Shown piece after piece: positions 30,349 to 39,936 of a stretch of DNA of 64,000 nucleotides. Position 1 is the stretch's first letter. Every line of letters starts with the position of its first letter. The position numbers and the translations under genes were made by a program. Location: contig JBAIAA010000008.1 in the NCBI GenBank assembly GCA_037893245.1, forward strand, positions 4,608,001 through 4,672,000. Direction: 5' to 3'. The notes beneath the pieces are model-generated. The model saw only the letters and a list, made by a program, of their open reading frames with translations, searched no databases and was not told the origin of the DNA. Origin of the DNA: Crossaster papposus (Eukaryota > Echinodermata > Asteroidea > Velatida > Solasteridae).

Positions 30349-30926
30349 GATTGTTTATCCTCTGTACGTAAGTACCGTGAAATAGAGAGGAACTGGATAA
30401 TAACAAAAGCAAAGGTCAAGATCAGGCTACCGAAGATTTTAAAGTCCACCCAGATACTGTGAAACGTAAAGGCGACAAACAAGTTAGCTGCACCCAGAAA
30501 GATAAAGAAGACAACCCAACTAATGTTCATCTTTAACCAGATCGTATCAGGTAGTGTCAGTGCATGGCCGAGCATTCGCTGGATAAGGGGCTTTTTACCG
30601 ATAAACTGGCTACCCAAAAAGGCGGCGGCAAAGACCCAATTAACAATGGGCGCCTTCCACTTTAAAAATGCTTCATCATGAAACGTCAGCGTTAAGCTAC
30701 CGAAGGCTAACACTGCGATCAAGGTAATCAAGTGGCTTTTTTCCAGTGTTTTGTTTTTTAGGTACAAACCACCGTACACCAGCACTGAGGTTACCATTAG
30801 CACCAATGTAGCGCTGAATGGGCCACCCAATTCATAGGAGTAACCGGCAATATCCAGCACCCGGGGATCCATCTTATAAAGTACAAAAAAAGCAATCAGA
30901 GGTATAAAGTCAAGAAGTTGTTTCAT
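30345..30926 (-). CDS. yciB: Inner-membrane septation protein YciB (IspZ)
   Basis: 193 residues, five or six hydrophobic segments, beginning [18 protein letters not shown]. The family motifs [20 protein letters not shown] and [21 protein letters not shown] are present, and the length is close to the usual 180-200. YciB acts in the inner membrane and interacts with cell-division and elongation proteins. First gene of the yciB-yciI-SH3 operon, divergent from the PHP-domain gene, so a shared promoter region lies at 30927-31115. Confidence 0.92.
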   Translation of the reverse strand: MKQLLDFIPLIAFFVLYKMDPRVLDIAGYSYELGGPFSATLVLMVTSVLVYGGLYLKNKTLEKSHLITLIAVLAFGSLTLTFHDEAFLKWKAPIVNWVFAAAFLGSQFIGKKPLIQRMLGHALTLPDTIWLKMNISWVVFFIFLGAANLFVAFTFHSIWVDFKIFGSLILTFAFVIIQFLSISRYLRTEDKQS

Positions 30927-31115
30927 AGTTCGCCAGTTAGTTTAGGGCTCCAGCCAGAGTATCAAGCCTTCATAGGCATGACGGTATCTGTCAATCATAA
31001 ACCAGATTCCACGGCGGTAAAGAGTACAGAGTGCGCGTCAGAAAGAAAACCAGATTTTCATCGCCTGACAATAACGTGTACAGTCTACCGCTTTAATGTC
31101 TACTGTGAACTGATT

Positions 31116-32012
31116 GTGTCTGTTGATTTTCATTGCCACACAACCGCCTCCGATGGTGCGCTAAGCCCTTTGGCTCTCTATCAGCGCGCCCATGCCAAGG
31201 GTGTAAAACTACTGGCAGTGACTGATCACGATACCATTGCCGGCTACCAGTTTTTACACCAGAACCTGCCTGAAGAAGGCCCCCGGCTGATCCCCGGCAT
31301 TGAATTCTCTACCACCTGGAGTGGGGTCGAAATTCATATCGTAGGGTTGAACTTTGATATTTCTCACCCTGATCTGGATCACATCGTTAATGAACAAAGT
31401 CAGGCAAGGCAAGCACGCGCCGTGCATATTGCCGAACGACTGGCAAAGCGCTTAGGCTCACCATCGTCAGAAGCCTCAGCAAAAGCCCTACTGGCGGATG
31501 TATTGTCATTTAAGAAATCCTCACAGCAGCAAAACAGTGGCGGTTTCAATCAGCCCGATAATGAGCACCAAATCGGTCGCCCTCATTTTGCAAAATGGCT
31601 CGTCCAAAAAGGCATTGTTAAACATGATCAGGACGCCTTTAAAAAATATTTAGGCAATAACAAGCTGGGGAATCTGCGGGCCTTCTGGCCAGCAATGAGT
31701 CAAGGCGTAGCCCGTATTCGTGCTCTCGGGGGAACAGCCGTACTGGCACACCCTGGCAAATACGGCATGACCCGTACTAAGCTCAAAGCACTGATCAAAG
31801 ACTTTACGCTGGCAGGCGGGCACGCACTGGAAGTATCAGGAGGCACAACACCTCATAGTCAGGTACAGCAACTGGCCGCCTTTTGTAATGAGTTTGAATT
31901 ACAAGCCTCTCAGGGCAGCGATTTTCATTACCCAGATAACCCCTGGATTGAGTTGGGGCGAATGCCTGAGCTGCCCAAAACGGTCACACCTGTTTGGTCT
32001 GACTGGCGATAA
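31116..32012 (+). CDS. rnm: PHP-domain phosphoesterase, RNase AM / YciV family
   Basis: I chose GTG 31116 because it yields 298 residues starting directly before VDFHCHTTASDGALSP, close to E. coli YciV (293 aa); the frame is open far upstream. The metal-binding PHP motifs are visible: HCHTTASD, VTDHDTIAG, the Glu in PGIEFSTTW, HIVGLNFD, AHPGKYG and GSDFHYP. The family removes 5' nucleotides from rRNA and acts on pAp. It is followed by yciO and trpS, the usual neighbourhood. The ribosome site is weak; a start further upstream cannot be excluded. Confidence 0.85.
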   Translation: MSVDFHCHTTASDGALSPLALYQRAHAKGVKLLAVTDHDTIAGYQFLHQNLPEEGPRLIPGIEFSTTWSGVEIHIVGLNFDISHPDLDHIVNEQSQARQARAVHIAERLAKRLGSPSSEASAKALLADVLSFKKSSQQQNSGGFNQPDNEHQIGRPHFAKWLVQKGIVKHDQDAFKKYLGNNKLGNLRAFWPAMSQGVARIRALGGTAVLAHPGKYGMTRTKLKALIKDFTLAGGHALEVSGGTTPHSQVQQLAAFCNEFELQASQGSDFHYPDNPWIELGRMPELPKTVTPVWSDWR

Positions 32013-32108
32013 GCGAGCACTCCGTCCGGCAGCAAATGATAGAATGGCATTGTTTCTACAATGTTTTTTATCCTAATGTTCACCTTCACACACTGAATAA
32101 CCTTAGCC

Positions 32109-32726
32109 ATGAGCCAGTTCTTCCAGATCCATGCAGAAAACCCACAGCCTCGGCTTGTCCGTCAGGCCGTGGATATTATTCGATCAGGCGGGGTAATTGC
32201 TTACCCCACTGATTCCGCCTATGCGCTTGGCTGCCTGATTGGCGATAAAAAAGGGGTGGATCGCCTTCGACAGATCCGTGCCTTGAGTGACAAGCACAAC
32301 TTCACACTGGTCTGTCGAGATCTGTCTGAGCTGGCTATTTACGCACAGGTCAATAACAGTCAGTATCGATTACTAAAATCGCATACGCCCGGTGCCTATA
32401 CTTTTATTCTTCAAGGTTCCCGGGAAGTCCCCCGGCGACTAATGCACCCCAAGCGTAAAACCATTGGAATACGTGTGCCAGAGTGCATCATCACCCAGGC
32501 TATTCTCACTGAACTCAATGCCCCTTTAATGAGTACAACCTTGATGCTGCCGGGTGATGATGAGCCTATGCTCGACCCCTATGATATCCGCCAAACACTG
32601 GAACACCAGCTGGATCTCATCATTGACGGGGGGTTTTGCGGGATGGATGCGACGACCGTTGTCAGCCTGCTGGAAGACACACCTGAAGTCCTTCGTGCCG
32701 GCAAAGGCGACCCTTCCGTTTTCTAA
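32109..32726 (+). CDS. yciO: YciO/YrdC-family (Sua5-like) protein
   Basis: 205 residues of the YrdC/Sua5 fold: VIAYPTDSAYALGC (substrate loop), LCRDLSEL-type segment, PGAYTFIL, RKTIGIRVPE and LMSTTLMLPG. It groups with YciO rather than TsaC because it lacks the extra Sua5 domain and sits between rnm and trpS. YciO shows threonylcarbamoyl-AMP-like activity in vitro but is not the main tRNA t6A enzyme. Confidence 0.9.
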   Translation: MSQFFQIHAENPQPRLVRQAVDIIRSGGVIAYPTDSAYALGCLIGDKKGVDRLRQIRALSDKHNFTLVCRDLSELAIYAQVNNSQYRLLKSHTPGAYTFILQGSREVPRRLMHPKRKTIGIRVPECIITQAILTELNAPLMSTTLMLPGDDEPMLDPYDIRQTLEHQLDLIIDGGFCGMDATTVVSLLEDTPEVLRAGKGDPSVF

Positions 32727-32812
32727 ACCTTACTCTGTTGACATAAGCCCCTTTTCTCACAGTACGATCTGTCGTAACCTGTCTGCAGACTCACTGAATA
32801 CCGGAGACTCGT

Positions 32813-34027
32813 TTGAGTGCTGTAGATCCCCAGTCGCGTGTGCTTTCAGGTATGCGCCCCACAGGCCTGTGCCACCTTGGCCATTACCATGGCGTTTTAA
32901 AAAACTGGCTTGAATTGCAGCATGAGTATGACTGCTTGTTCTTCGTCGCCGACTGGCATGCACTGACCACACACTATGAAAATACCCAAGATCTGGAAAC
33001 GCACACCTACAACCTCGTCGTTGACTGGCTGGCAGCAGGCATTAACCCGGGGGCTGCAACCATTTTTGTTCAATCAAGAGTACCTGAACATGCCGAGTTA
33101 AACCTGCTACTCTCTATGATTACACCGCTATCGTGGTTGGAACGCGTACCGAGCTATAAAGATCAACAGGAAAAACTCAAAGAAAAAGATCTCTCCACGA
33201 TCGGCTTTTTAGGGTATCCACTGCTGCAAAGTGCCGATATTCTTACCTACCGGGCAGGTCATGTACCTGTCGGTGCCGATCAGGAAGCCCATGTAGAAAT
33301 AACACGAGAGATCGCTCGCCGTTTTAACCATATTTATGGCCGACAGCCCGGTTTTGAAGAAAATGCCAAATTGGCGATCCGTAAGATGGGTAAAAAATCT
33401 GGCAACCTTTACCGCAAACTCCGCAAAGATTACTTAGAAAAGGGCAATGAAGACGCTCTGGAAACAGCAAAAGCGCTGCTGAAGGAGCAAAGTAACATCA
33501 CGCTGGGTGATCAGGAACGTTTGTTCGGCTACCTTGAGGGCACCGGCAAAGTGATCTTACCGGAGCCTCAGGCATTACTGACAACAGTACCCCGCATCTC
33601 TGGCCTTGACGGGCAAAAGATGTCAAAATCATCTAACAATACGATCAGCCTTCGTGAAGCACCGGACGATATCACAACCAAGCTTCGCCGAATGCCGACA
33701 GATCCGGCACGGATTCGCCGAAACGACCCCGGTGAACCTGACAAGTGCCCCGTATGGCCATTGCACCAAACGTACTCCGACGAGCCTCGTCAACAATGGG
33801 TACAAAAAGGGTGTCGCAGTGCGGGTATCGGGTGTCTGGACTGTAAACAGCCGCTCATTGATGCCATTCAGGCTGAGCTGGAGCCTATACGTATTGAAGC
33901 CATTGAGCTTGAAAAAAACCCGGATGTTGTGAAAAGTATCATTGCAGAAGGCTGTGAAGCTGCACGAGACGAAGCCCAGGACACCCTTCGGGATGTTCGG
34001 AAAGCCATAGGACTTGACTATCGATGA
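32813..34027 (+). CDS. trpS: Tryptophanyl-tRNA synthetase
   Basis: 404 residues, class I synthetase. The HIGH-type motif is HLGHYHG (about residues 22-28), the KMSKS motif QKMSKSSNN (about 272). The substrate pocket includes PLLQSADILTYRAGHVPVGADQ. It is longer than the 334-aa E. coli enzyme because of an internal insertion and C-terminal extension (GCRSAGIGCLDCKQPL), as in pseudomonads. The TTG start gives the residues expected before SGMRPTGLCHLGH. It overlaps scpA by 4 bp. Confidence 0.92.
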   Translation: MSAVDPQSRVLSGMRPTGLCHLGHYHGVLKNWLELQHEYDCLFFVADWHALTTHYENTQDLETHTYNLVVDWLAAGINPGAATIFVQSRVPEHAELNLLLSMITPLSWLERVPSYKDQQEKLKEKDLSTIGFLGYPLLQSADILTYRAGHVPVGADQEAHVEITREIARRFNHIYGRQPGFEENAKLAIRKMGKKSGNLYRKLRKDYLEKGNEDALETAKALLKEQSNITLGDQERLFGYLEGTGKVILPEPQALLTTVPRISGLDGQKMSKSSNNTISLREAPDDITTKLRRMPTDPARIRRNDPGEPDKCPVWPLHQTYSDEPRQQWVQKGCRSAGIGCLDCKQPLIDAIQAELEPIRIEAIELEKNPDVVKSIIAEGCEAARDEAQDTLRDVRKAIGLDYR

Positions 34028-34854
34028 GCACCACGGAAGCCGTGGCAGATCAGCCAGTCGTAACAGCGCCTGAATCCGCACAATTACACATTGGCCTACT
34101 CAAAGGGGAGCCTGTTACCAAGCTGCCTGATGATCTCTATATTCCCCCTGAAGCGCTGCAGATATTTCTTGAAGCCTTTGAAGGCCCTCTGGATCTTCTA
34201 CTGTATCTGATCAAACGAAACAATATGGATATTCTCGATATGCAGGTGGCGCAGATCACCCAGCAATATATCGATTACGTCGAACTGATGCAGAGTCACC
34301 AATTTGAGCTGGCTGCAGAATATCTGGTCATGGCAGCAACGCTGGCCGAAATTAAGTCTCGCTTGCTTCTCCCCCGCTCAGAAGAGCTGGAAGAAGAGGA
34401 AGACGACCCTCGCGCCGAACTGATTCGACGATTACAGGAATACGAGCAATTCAAGACGGCGGCTGAAACTCTCGATGAATTGCCACGACTGGGGCGTGAT
34501 ATTCACACCATTCGCACCGATCCACCAGAATTTGAACAGGTACGGCCTCTGCCTGAGGTCGATTTAAAAGAAATCCTGCTAGCAATGGGTGAGGTCATCC
34601 GCCGGGCCGACAGGCATGAAAGCCACCAGATTACTGAAGAAGCCCTATCCGTTCGAGAGCGAATGAGTGAGGTACTGTCGCTACTATCTGCTGAACGTTT
34701 TACACCGTTTGTCGCACTCTATACCGTTGAAGAAGGCAGACTAGGCGTTGTAGTGACTTTTATGGCCATTATGGAGTTGATCAAAGAGTCATTAGTTGAG
34801 CTGGTACAGACGGAAGCGTATGGCCCTATTCATGTGAAGTCACGCATTGATTAA
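34024..34854 (+). CDS. scpA: Segregation and condensation protein A
   Basis: 276 residues; the kleisin of the SMC-ScpAB condensin. The conserved N-terminal helical part FEGPLDLLLYLIKRNNMDIL binds the SMC neck, and the C-terminal winged helix (RERMSEVLSLLSAE, EEGRLGVVVTFMAIMEL) binds the SMC cap. It starts within the last codons of trpS (ATGA) and lies 36 bp before scpB. Confidence 0.93.
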   Translation: MSTTEAVADQPVVTAPESAQLHIGLLKGEPVTKLPDDLYIPPEALQIFLEAFEGPLDLLLYLIKRNNMDILDMQVAQITQQYIDYVELMQSHQFELAAEYLVMAATLAEIKSRLLLPRSEELEEEEDDPRAELIRRLQEYEQFKTAAETLDELPRLGRDIHTIRTDPPEFEQVRPLPEVDLKEILLAMGEVIRRADRHESHQITEEALSVRERMSEVLSLLSAERFTPFVALYTVEEGRLGVVVTFMAIMELIKESLVELVQTEAYGPIHVKSRID

Positions 34855-34890
34855 CCTGTTGATTAACCAACCTGAACACGATAGGCCCCT

Positions 34891-35802
34891 ATGATAATGG
34901 ACGAACAGCCAGCGCTTCACCTGATCCTCGAAGGCATCCTTATGGCCAGCGACAAAGCCCTCACGGTGGATCAGCTGGCGCAGTTGTTTCCGGAAGACGA
35001 ACGCCCTGACGGCAATACTCTGACAGAGGCACTGGTACTCATCTCTGAGAGTTATGCTGAAAGAAGCGTTGAATTAAAGCAAGTCGCCTCGGGTTACCGC
35101 TTTCAGGCACGCCAGGAACTTGCCCCCTGGGTCAGCCGTCTGTGGGAAGAAAAGCCACAACGCTATACCCGTGCCATGCTCGAAACATTGGCATTGATCG
35201 CGTACCGGCAACCGATTACCCGTGGGGAAATTGAAGAAGTCCGGGGCGTCAGCGTCAGCAGTACGATTATCCGCACCCTTCAAGAAAGAGAGTGGGTACG
35301 TGTTGTTGGTCATCGAGATGTCCCGGGGCGTCCTGCCATGTTTGCAACAACACGAAAATTTCTTGATTACTTTAATCTTGAAAACCTCAATGAATTACCT
35401 CCGCTGTCGGAAATCAGAGACTTGGAAGAAGCCGCTCAATCCCTCAATGAGCAAAACGATTTGCTGGAAAGCATAGAAAGTAATGAGGCTCTCACCATCA
35501 CTCTGGAAGGTGAAGATGATGAAGAAATCAGTGCCGAAACGCTGTTTTCTGAACTGGACGAAATGGAAGCAGAACTGCCTGATAACTTTGATGATTTAAT
35601 CAAAAAACAGAAAGTCGATGCACTCACCATCGACCAACCTACTGTCGATACCCCCTCTGAATCCAACCCAATTGTTTCCCTTTCTACAGAAGAGCACGAA
35701 CCAGTAATACCTGAAAGGGATCAGCAGGAAGCGATAAAAATACCAGACAGCGATTCGAATAATAAGACAAACGACGGCTCTTCAGAAGACAACCCTACTT
35801 AG
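34891..35802 (+). CDS. scpB: Segregation and condensation protein B
   Basis: 303 residues with two winged-helix domains typical of ScpB: LILEGILMASDKALTVDQL at the N-terminus and ALIAYRQPITRGEIEEVRGV centrally, then GRPAMFATTRKFLDYFNL. A long acidic tail follows, rich in Glu and Asp, as in many gammaproteobacteria. It partners ScpA in the SMC condensin. In related genomes rluB usually follows; here an oppositely oriented JAMM-like gene ends five bases after the stop. Confidence 0.93.
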   Translation: MIMDEQPALHLILEGILMASDKALTVDQLAQLFPEDERPDGNTLTEALVLISESYAERSVELKQVASGYRFQARQELAPWVSRLWEEKPQRYTRAMLETLALIAYRQPITRGEIEEVRGVSVSSTIIRTLQEREWVRVVGHRDVPGRPAMFATTRKFLDYFNLENLNELPPLSEIRDLEEAAQSLNEQNDLLESIESNEALTITLEGEDDEEISAETLFSELDEMEAELPDNFDDLIKKQKVDALTIDQPTVDTPSESNPIVSLSTEEHEPVIPERDQQEAIKIPDSDSNNKTNDGSSEDNPT

Positions 35803-35807
35803 CTTCT

Positions 35808-36351
35808 TTAAGAATAAGCCGGAGGTACAATAAGAAAAAGCGGGGTTAGGGGTTTGTATCCGCTGCCGTCTGCTATTAGGGAACCGGTATAAAAATCATA
35901 CCGGTGATGCCTTGCAAGCTCTTTATTAAGCCTGAAAAGGTGCTGGGTGCACAGCGTCCTTTGCAATGCAATAGCATCCGTTATTTCGCTATAATAATCC
36001 CCAAGATGCCGACAGGTAATCTTACCTCCACTCTGCTGTGTAAACCGGGTATGACCATCCATTATTTCTTTATCAGCAGCAGTCGCTGCCCTTTTCGAAA
36101 TATTTATCACCGCATCAAAACTTGAAGGCGTAGTCGATATTGGAATACTCTGATGCCGTAATACAAAGGCGTATAACAGCATATCTGCCTGGCTCCATAC
36201 AATATTGACAAACGACTTGTGCTCGAATTTCTCCCAGCACCAAAAGGCCGCATTAATATCCCCAGCAGAAAAAACCCTGTGCGTTAACGTGCCCGGATGC
36301 GTATGAAACAGGCCAAAGACAGGTTTATCCGGAGAAGAGTTCACCGGCCTC
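35808..36351 (-). pseudogene. JAMM/JAB-type putative metalloprotease, C-terminal piece
   Basis: This is the 3' part of a split gene. It contains FGLFHTHPG followed eight residues later by S-x-x-D (HTHP-x8-SAGD), matching the JAMM zinc-binding pattern (H-x-H-P...S-x-x-D), most like DUF4329-type proteins. The remainder (about 150 residues) has no motif I recognise. The GTG at 36342-36344 is probably not the real start: the frame continues across the IS3 element (TSD CTC) into 37628-37701, then across a nested IS-A array into 47222-47376, where a Glu-His-Gly-Leu-Phe-Ile-Tyr segment supplies the expected catalytic Glu. Substrate unknown. The gene is inactive as it stands. Confidence 0.6.
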
Positions 36352-36403
36352 TGTACTGGTCAACTAAAACCGGACACATTTTTGTGAGACTTCTGTCGAC
36401 ACT

Positions 36404-37300
36404 TCATCCTACCTGACTTTCACGATAATAAATTTCATACTCAATTGGAGAACGATCATCATTTGCCGTATGCAATCTATCACGGTTGTAGTACTTCATG
36501 TATGCCGCAACATCTTTTTTCATATGTTCCCGCGTGGGTTGAGCTACCTTAAAAATCCAGTCATGCTTTAAGCTTCCAAAAAACCGCTCAACGACAGCAT
36601 TGTCCCAGCACGCTCCAACGTCTCCCATGCTTGCACGAATACCATATCCAGAAAGCAGTTTACGGTATCGCTTACTGGTATACTGCGATCCTCTATCACT
36701 ATGAAAAACTAAGCCTTCAGGCGGCTGACGAGTATTGTAAGCTTTCATCATGGCAGTACTAACCAGAGCCGTTGTCATCCTTTTATCAATGTGCCAGCCA
36801 ACGATCCGACGAGAGAATAAATCCATCACAATTGCAAGGTACATCCAGCCTTCAGCCGTTTTTAAATAGGTCACATCACCAGCCCATACCTGATTTGGCC
36901 CTACAGGGTTAAAATTCTGATTGAGTAGATTGTCAGCAACAGCATCACTGTGTTTCCGTTTAGTGGTAACCTTATAGGCTAAGCGCTGCCTGACTTTGAG
37001 GCCTAGCTGGCTCATTAACGTCCTAACTCTGTAACGGCCTATCTGAAAGCCTTCTTTGCGCAGAGCCTTAACCATTTCCCGGCTCCCCAAGCTATTCCTG
37101 CTTTGCTTGAAGAGCTGCTTGATTCGTCGATACAAGTGCAGTGTTTCAGCCGTGATGACATGGCCTAGCTGCTTTGACCAGTCATAATAAGCTGAAGTAC
37201 TCACCTGCATCACTCGACATAGCAAGTTAACAGGGTAATCGTTTGACGCCTTCTGAATGAAGTCGAATTTTACTTCATTTCTTTCGCAAAGAAGGCGCTG
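36404..37300 (-). CDS. IS3-family transposase OrfB
   Basis: This integrase-like transposase half has a helix-turn-helix-like N-terminus (VMQVSTSAYYDWSKQ) and the DDE core: VWAGDVTYLKTAEGWMYLA (Asp), FHSDRGSQYTSKRY (Asp) and ACWDNAVVERFFGSLKHDW (Glu). The C-terminus has YYNRDRLHTANDDRSPIEYE. No in-phase AUG is needed: the frame is open upstream of 37225 to overlap orfA, and expression probably uses a -1 frameshift near AAAGAAATG at the end of orfA. The 5' limit given is therefore approximate. Confidence 0.88.
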   Translation of the reverse strand, partial: QRLLCERNEVKFDFIQKASNDYPVNLLCRVMQVSTSAYYDWSKQLGHVITAETLHLYRRIKQLFKQSRNSLGSREMVKALRKEGFQIGRYRVRTLMSQLGLKVRQRLAYKVTTKRKHSDAVADNLLNQNFNPVGPNQVWAGDVTYLKTAEGWMYLAIVMDLFSRRIVGWHIDKRMTTALVSTAMMKAYNTRQPPEGLVFHSDRGSQYTSKRYRKLLSGYGIRASMGDVGACWDNAVVERFFGSLKHDWIFKVAQPTREHMKKDVAAYMKYYNRDRLHTANDDRSPIEYEIYYRESQVG

Positions 37301-37560
37301 GCCTTTTTTAGCACTTCCCTCTCCATGCGGAGTTGTTTTACCTCTTTACGCAGATTTTTAAGCTCTTCACGCTCGTCATCAGACAACACTTTGCCCTCCT
37401 TTAGGGCCAGAATATGATCCTTCCATTTGTAGAGCAAACTGGTGGAAATACCTAGTGATTTAGCTGCATCAGGCACCGAATAGCCTTGCTCCATTACAAG
37501 AGCAACAGCCTCTTCTTTGAACTCTTTTGGATAGTGCTTATAGGTTCGCTTTTGACTCAT
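37270..37560 (-). CDS. IS3-family OrfA
   Basis: 96 residues: helix-turn-helix (YPKEFKEEAVALVMEQGYSV, AKSLGISTSLLYKWK) followed by a leucine-zipper-like coiled coil (ELKNLRKEVKQLRMEREVLKKA). It ends FFAKEMK, overlapping the open frame of orfB. DNA-binding and regulatory partner of OrfB. Confidence 0.9.
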   Translation of the reverse strand: MSQKRTYKHYPKEFKEEAVALVMEQGYSVPDAAKSLGISTSLLYKWKDHILALKEGKVLSDDEREELKNLRKEVKQLRMEREVLKKASAFFAKEMK

Positions 37561-37627
37561 TGTGACACCTTAACAAGTGATAGAAATTATCTCTTATCAA
37601 AGTGTCCGGTTCTATTAGACCAGTACA

Positions 37628-37701
37628 CTCACAGACTTAGCACTTCCAACTGTTATTTGGCCCGAGCACAAGCAAACTTCTTTTTCCATACTTAATGAAT
37701 A
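37628..37701 (-). pseudogene. JAMM-like gene, middle piece
   Basis: 74 bp between the IS3 element and the IS-A right end. On the minus strand it stays in frame with the C-terminal piece when one copy of the CTC duplication is removed, and with the N-terminal piece at 47222-47376 when one copy of GAATA is removed. It encodes a short Cys-containing strand-like stretch (EKEVCLCSGQI), placed between the putative Glu and the HTHP motif, as expected in a JAMM fold. Confidence 0.55.
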
Positions 37702-37779
37702 TAGAACTTACGCATTGACAGGTCCGGCAAAAAATGGCCTCAACCATTCCTTCCCCTCGGAGAAGCTTTTTATGAAATC
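37702..37779 (-). mobile_element. IS-A copy 6, right-end fragment of 78 bp
   Basis: The terminal 78 bp of an IS-A in minus orientation, flanked on the left by GAATA and cut on the right after GAAATC (37774-37779) by another IS-A. The rest of this copy, starting with GAAATC, is found at 44667-47221, which is itself bordered by GAATA at 47222. The two parts are inferred to be one insertion in the JAMM-like gene. Confidence 0.85.
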
Positions 37780-38451
37780 TAGAACTTACGCATTGACAGG
37801 TCCGGTAAAAAATGGCCTCAACCATTCCTTCCCCTCGGAGAAGCTTTTTATGAAATCCCAGGTAGCTTCTTTGAGGGCGTCTTTCCTGACGCTATAGACG
37901 CTTCTGAGTGACCCTGATACTTTCATCGCCTGAAGACAGGTATAGCCAAAGATAGCCGCAAAAATATGATTCCGGACCTGTCGCTCCCCTCTCACCTGAA
38001 AACGCTCGATGTTGCAGAGTTGCTTTAATGCCCGGTGATACTCTTCGATCGCCCAATGATGTGGGTGCAGCTGATCAAAATCAGATCGTGGAGATAGATC
38101 TGCTCCGACATGAGGAGTGTAAACAACGTAATGGCGCAGCTCGTTTTTGAGTCGCGTCCGGTAGAGTCGTACATGACCAAAGTTACGTAGCCATACAGTT
38201 TTTCCTTCTTCGGGAATCTCCGGGCTCTGCACCTGTTGGTAGTTACCCTTTTGCACAGAGACAGTACGGTTGCTTTTAACAGCGAACATAAAACCCAAAC
38301 CATTGTTTTTCACAGCTTTGAGGTTTCCAATACTGCTATACCAAGAGTCACCGGTAACACATGCAGGTTCGAGTCCCCATGCCAGTACTTCTTTCAGCAT
38401 ATCGACAAAGTAGTCATTTTTAGTTTTGCCATCGGCTGGATTGTAAATACG
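37780..38451 (-). mobile_element. IS-A copy 7, right 672 bp
   Basis: The right-hand 672 bp of an IS-A in minus orientation, cut at ATACG (38447-38451; CGTAT on the other strand). The complementary left 450 bp ending in CGTAT lie at 2743-3192. The sizes add to exactly 1,117 once the 5-bp duplication is counted. The transposase frame (37786-38400) lacks its N-terminal third. Confidence 0.92.
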
Positions 38452-39568
38452 TAGAACTTACGCATTGACAGACATCCAAAAAAATTGCTAGATCAGCAAA
38501 AAAACAGTGGATGTCGTCGTGCGTAGAAAAATAACAAAACCAACAACAGCCCAGTGCGACCTCCCGAAGTATACGGGGTTTCTACTCTGTGAACCCAAAT
38601 CAGCCACCTGTACCCGTCTTAGCGAATTGAGTGATATATCGCATGACAGTGTTAACCGCTTTCTCCAACGTGAAAACTTTGCTCCTGAAGATCTTTTTCT
38701 AGAAGCGTCAGCAAGGCTTATTCTTGAAGGTGGGACGCTATCGGTTGATGATACGGTGCTGGATAAACCTTATACCCATTACACGGCTTTAGTCGGTCAT
38801 TACTACTCAGGAAAGCACCACAAAACCGTCAAGGGTATTAATCTCATCACGCTTTATTACACGGACATCAAAGGCTACAACTTGCCCGTTAATTTCCGTA
38901 TTTACAATCCAGCCGATGGCAAAACTAAAAATGACTACTTTGTCGATATGCTGAAAGAAGTACTGGCATGGGGACTCGAACCTGCATGTGTTACCGGTGA
39001 CTCTTGGTATAGCAGTATTGGAAACCTCAAAGCTGTGAAAAACAATGGTTTGGGTTTTATGTTCGCTGTTAAAAGCAACCGTACTGTCTCTGTGCAAAAG
39101 GGTAACTACCAACAGGTGCAGAGCCTGGAGATTCCCGAAGAAGGAAAAACTGTATGGCTACGTAACTTTGGTCATGTACGACTCTACCGGACGCGACTCA
39201 AAAACGAGCTGCGCCATTACGTTGTTTACACTCCTCATGTCGGAGCAGATCTATCTCCACGATCTGATTTTGATCAGCTGCACCAACATCATTGGGCGAT
39301 CGAAGAGTATCACCGGGCATTAAAGCAACTCTGCAACATCGAGCGTTTTCAGGTGAGAGGGGAGCGACAGGTCCGGAATCATATTTTTGCGGCTATCTTT
39401 GGCTATACCTGTCTTCAGGCGATGAAAGTATCAGGGTCACTCAGAAGCTTCTATAGCGTCAGGAAAGACGCCCTCAAAGAAGCTACCTGGGATTTCATAA
39501 AAAGCTTCTCCGAGGGGAAGGAATGGTTGAGGCCATTTTTTGCCGGACCTGTCAATGCGTAAGTTCTA
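38452..39568 (+). mobile_element. IS-A copy 8, complete
   Basis: Complete 1,117-bp IS-A, plus orientation, flanked by ATACG (left, inside copy 7) and CAAGG (right, inside the tapT remnant). The mismatch fits recombination with the oppositely oriented copy at 3193-4309. Confidence 0.92.
38507..39562 (+). CDS. IS-A transposase (351 aa)
   Basis: Intact transposase, differing from the others by isolated substitutions (for example TTAQCDL for TTAKCDL near the start, and SLRSFYSVRK near the end). Same GTG start and catalytic-type motifs as in the copy at 3199-4254. Confidence 0.88.
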   Translation: MDVVVRRKITKPTTAQCDLPKYTGFLLCEPKSATCTRLSELSDISHDSVNRFLQRENFAPEDLFLEASARLILEGGTLSVDDTVLDKPYTHYTALVGHYYSGKHHKTVKGINLITLYYTDIKGYNLPVNFRIYNPADGKTKNDYFVDMLKEVLAWGLEPACVTGDSWYSSIGNLKAVKNNGLGFMFAVKSNRTVSVQKGNYQQVQSLEIPEEGKTVWLRNFGHVRLYRTRLKNELRHYVVYTPHVGADLSPRSDFDQLHQHHWAIEEYHRALKQLCNIERFQVRGERQVRNHIFAAIFGYTCLQAMKVSGSLRSFYSVRKDALKEATWDFIKSFSEGKEWLRPFFAGPVNA

Positions 39569-39800
39569 CAAGGGTTGATAAAAGCGTTGTGTGCTGTGTA
39601 AAATTTTCCCCCACGAATAATTGGCAGTTACTGATCCCCAGTTCAGCAATGCGTGCAGTATTCAGTGCATGGCGGACTTCAGAGGGATGCTGAAGCATGA
39701 TCAGATCGATGCCGGCCATCGTGGGGCTCAGTAAATGACAATAGCAATAGGTGGGTGGGCGAAGGCAATGAGGACACTTAGGTCTGGACATAGGTGACAT
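39569..39800 (-). pseudogene. tapT: tRNA-uridine aminocarboxypropyltransferase (DTW domain), 5' piece only
   Basis: The N-terminal 77 codons of a DTW-domain protein: the zinc-binding start RPKCPHCLRPPTYCYCHLL (CxxC and CxC) followed by LIMLQHPSEVRHALNTARIAE and CQLFVGENF are typical. TapT enzymes make acp3U in tRNA. The gene is cut at 39568 by IS-A; the C-terminal part with the DTW signature is not in the window. The product is non-functional here. Confidence 0.85.
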
Positions 39801-39891
39801 CCTTGGAGTGCGAAAAATTAATGAGGGTATAACAAGTTGATGGACAACCTATACTGATTTGTCAGCTTGTCGGTGGTTCTGATGCAGAGAA

Positions 39892-39923
39892 TAAAAAGAG
39901 ACACTCCAGCGAGGAGTGACTCT
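39892..39923 (-). terminator. Terminator after the DOPA dioxygenase gene
   Basis: On the minus strand a stem (GAGTCACTCC pairing with GGAGTGTCTC, loop TCGCT) is followed by TTTTTATTC. It lies about 15 bp after the dioxygenase stop codon. Confidence 0.8.
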
Positions 39924-39936
39924 TGTAGAGGATGGT

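Larger units (their letters stand above)
36352..37627 (-). mobile_element. IS3-family element, complete
   Basis: 1,276 bp with inverted ends TGTACTGGTC...CCGGACA, ending TG...CA as usual in the family, and a 3-bp duplication CTC (36349-36351 and 37628-37630). It carries orfA and orfB on the minus strand. It interrupts the JAMM-like gene. A second copy starts at 63679, also after CTC. Confidence 0.92.
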
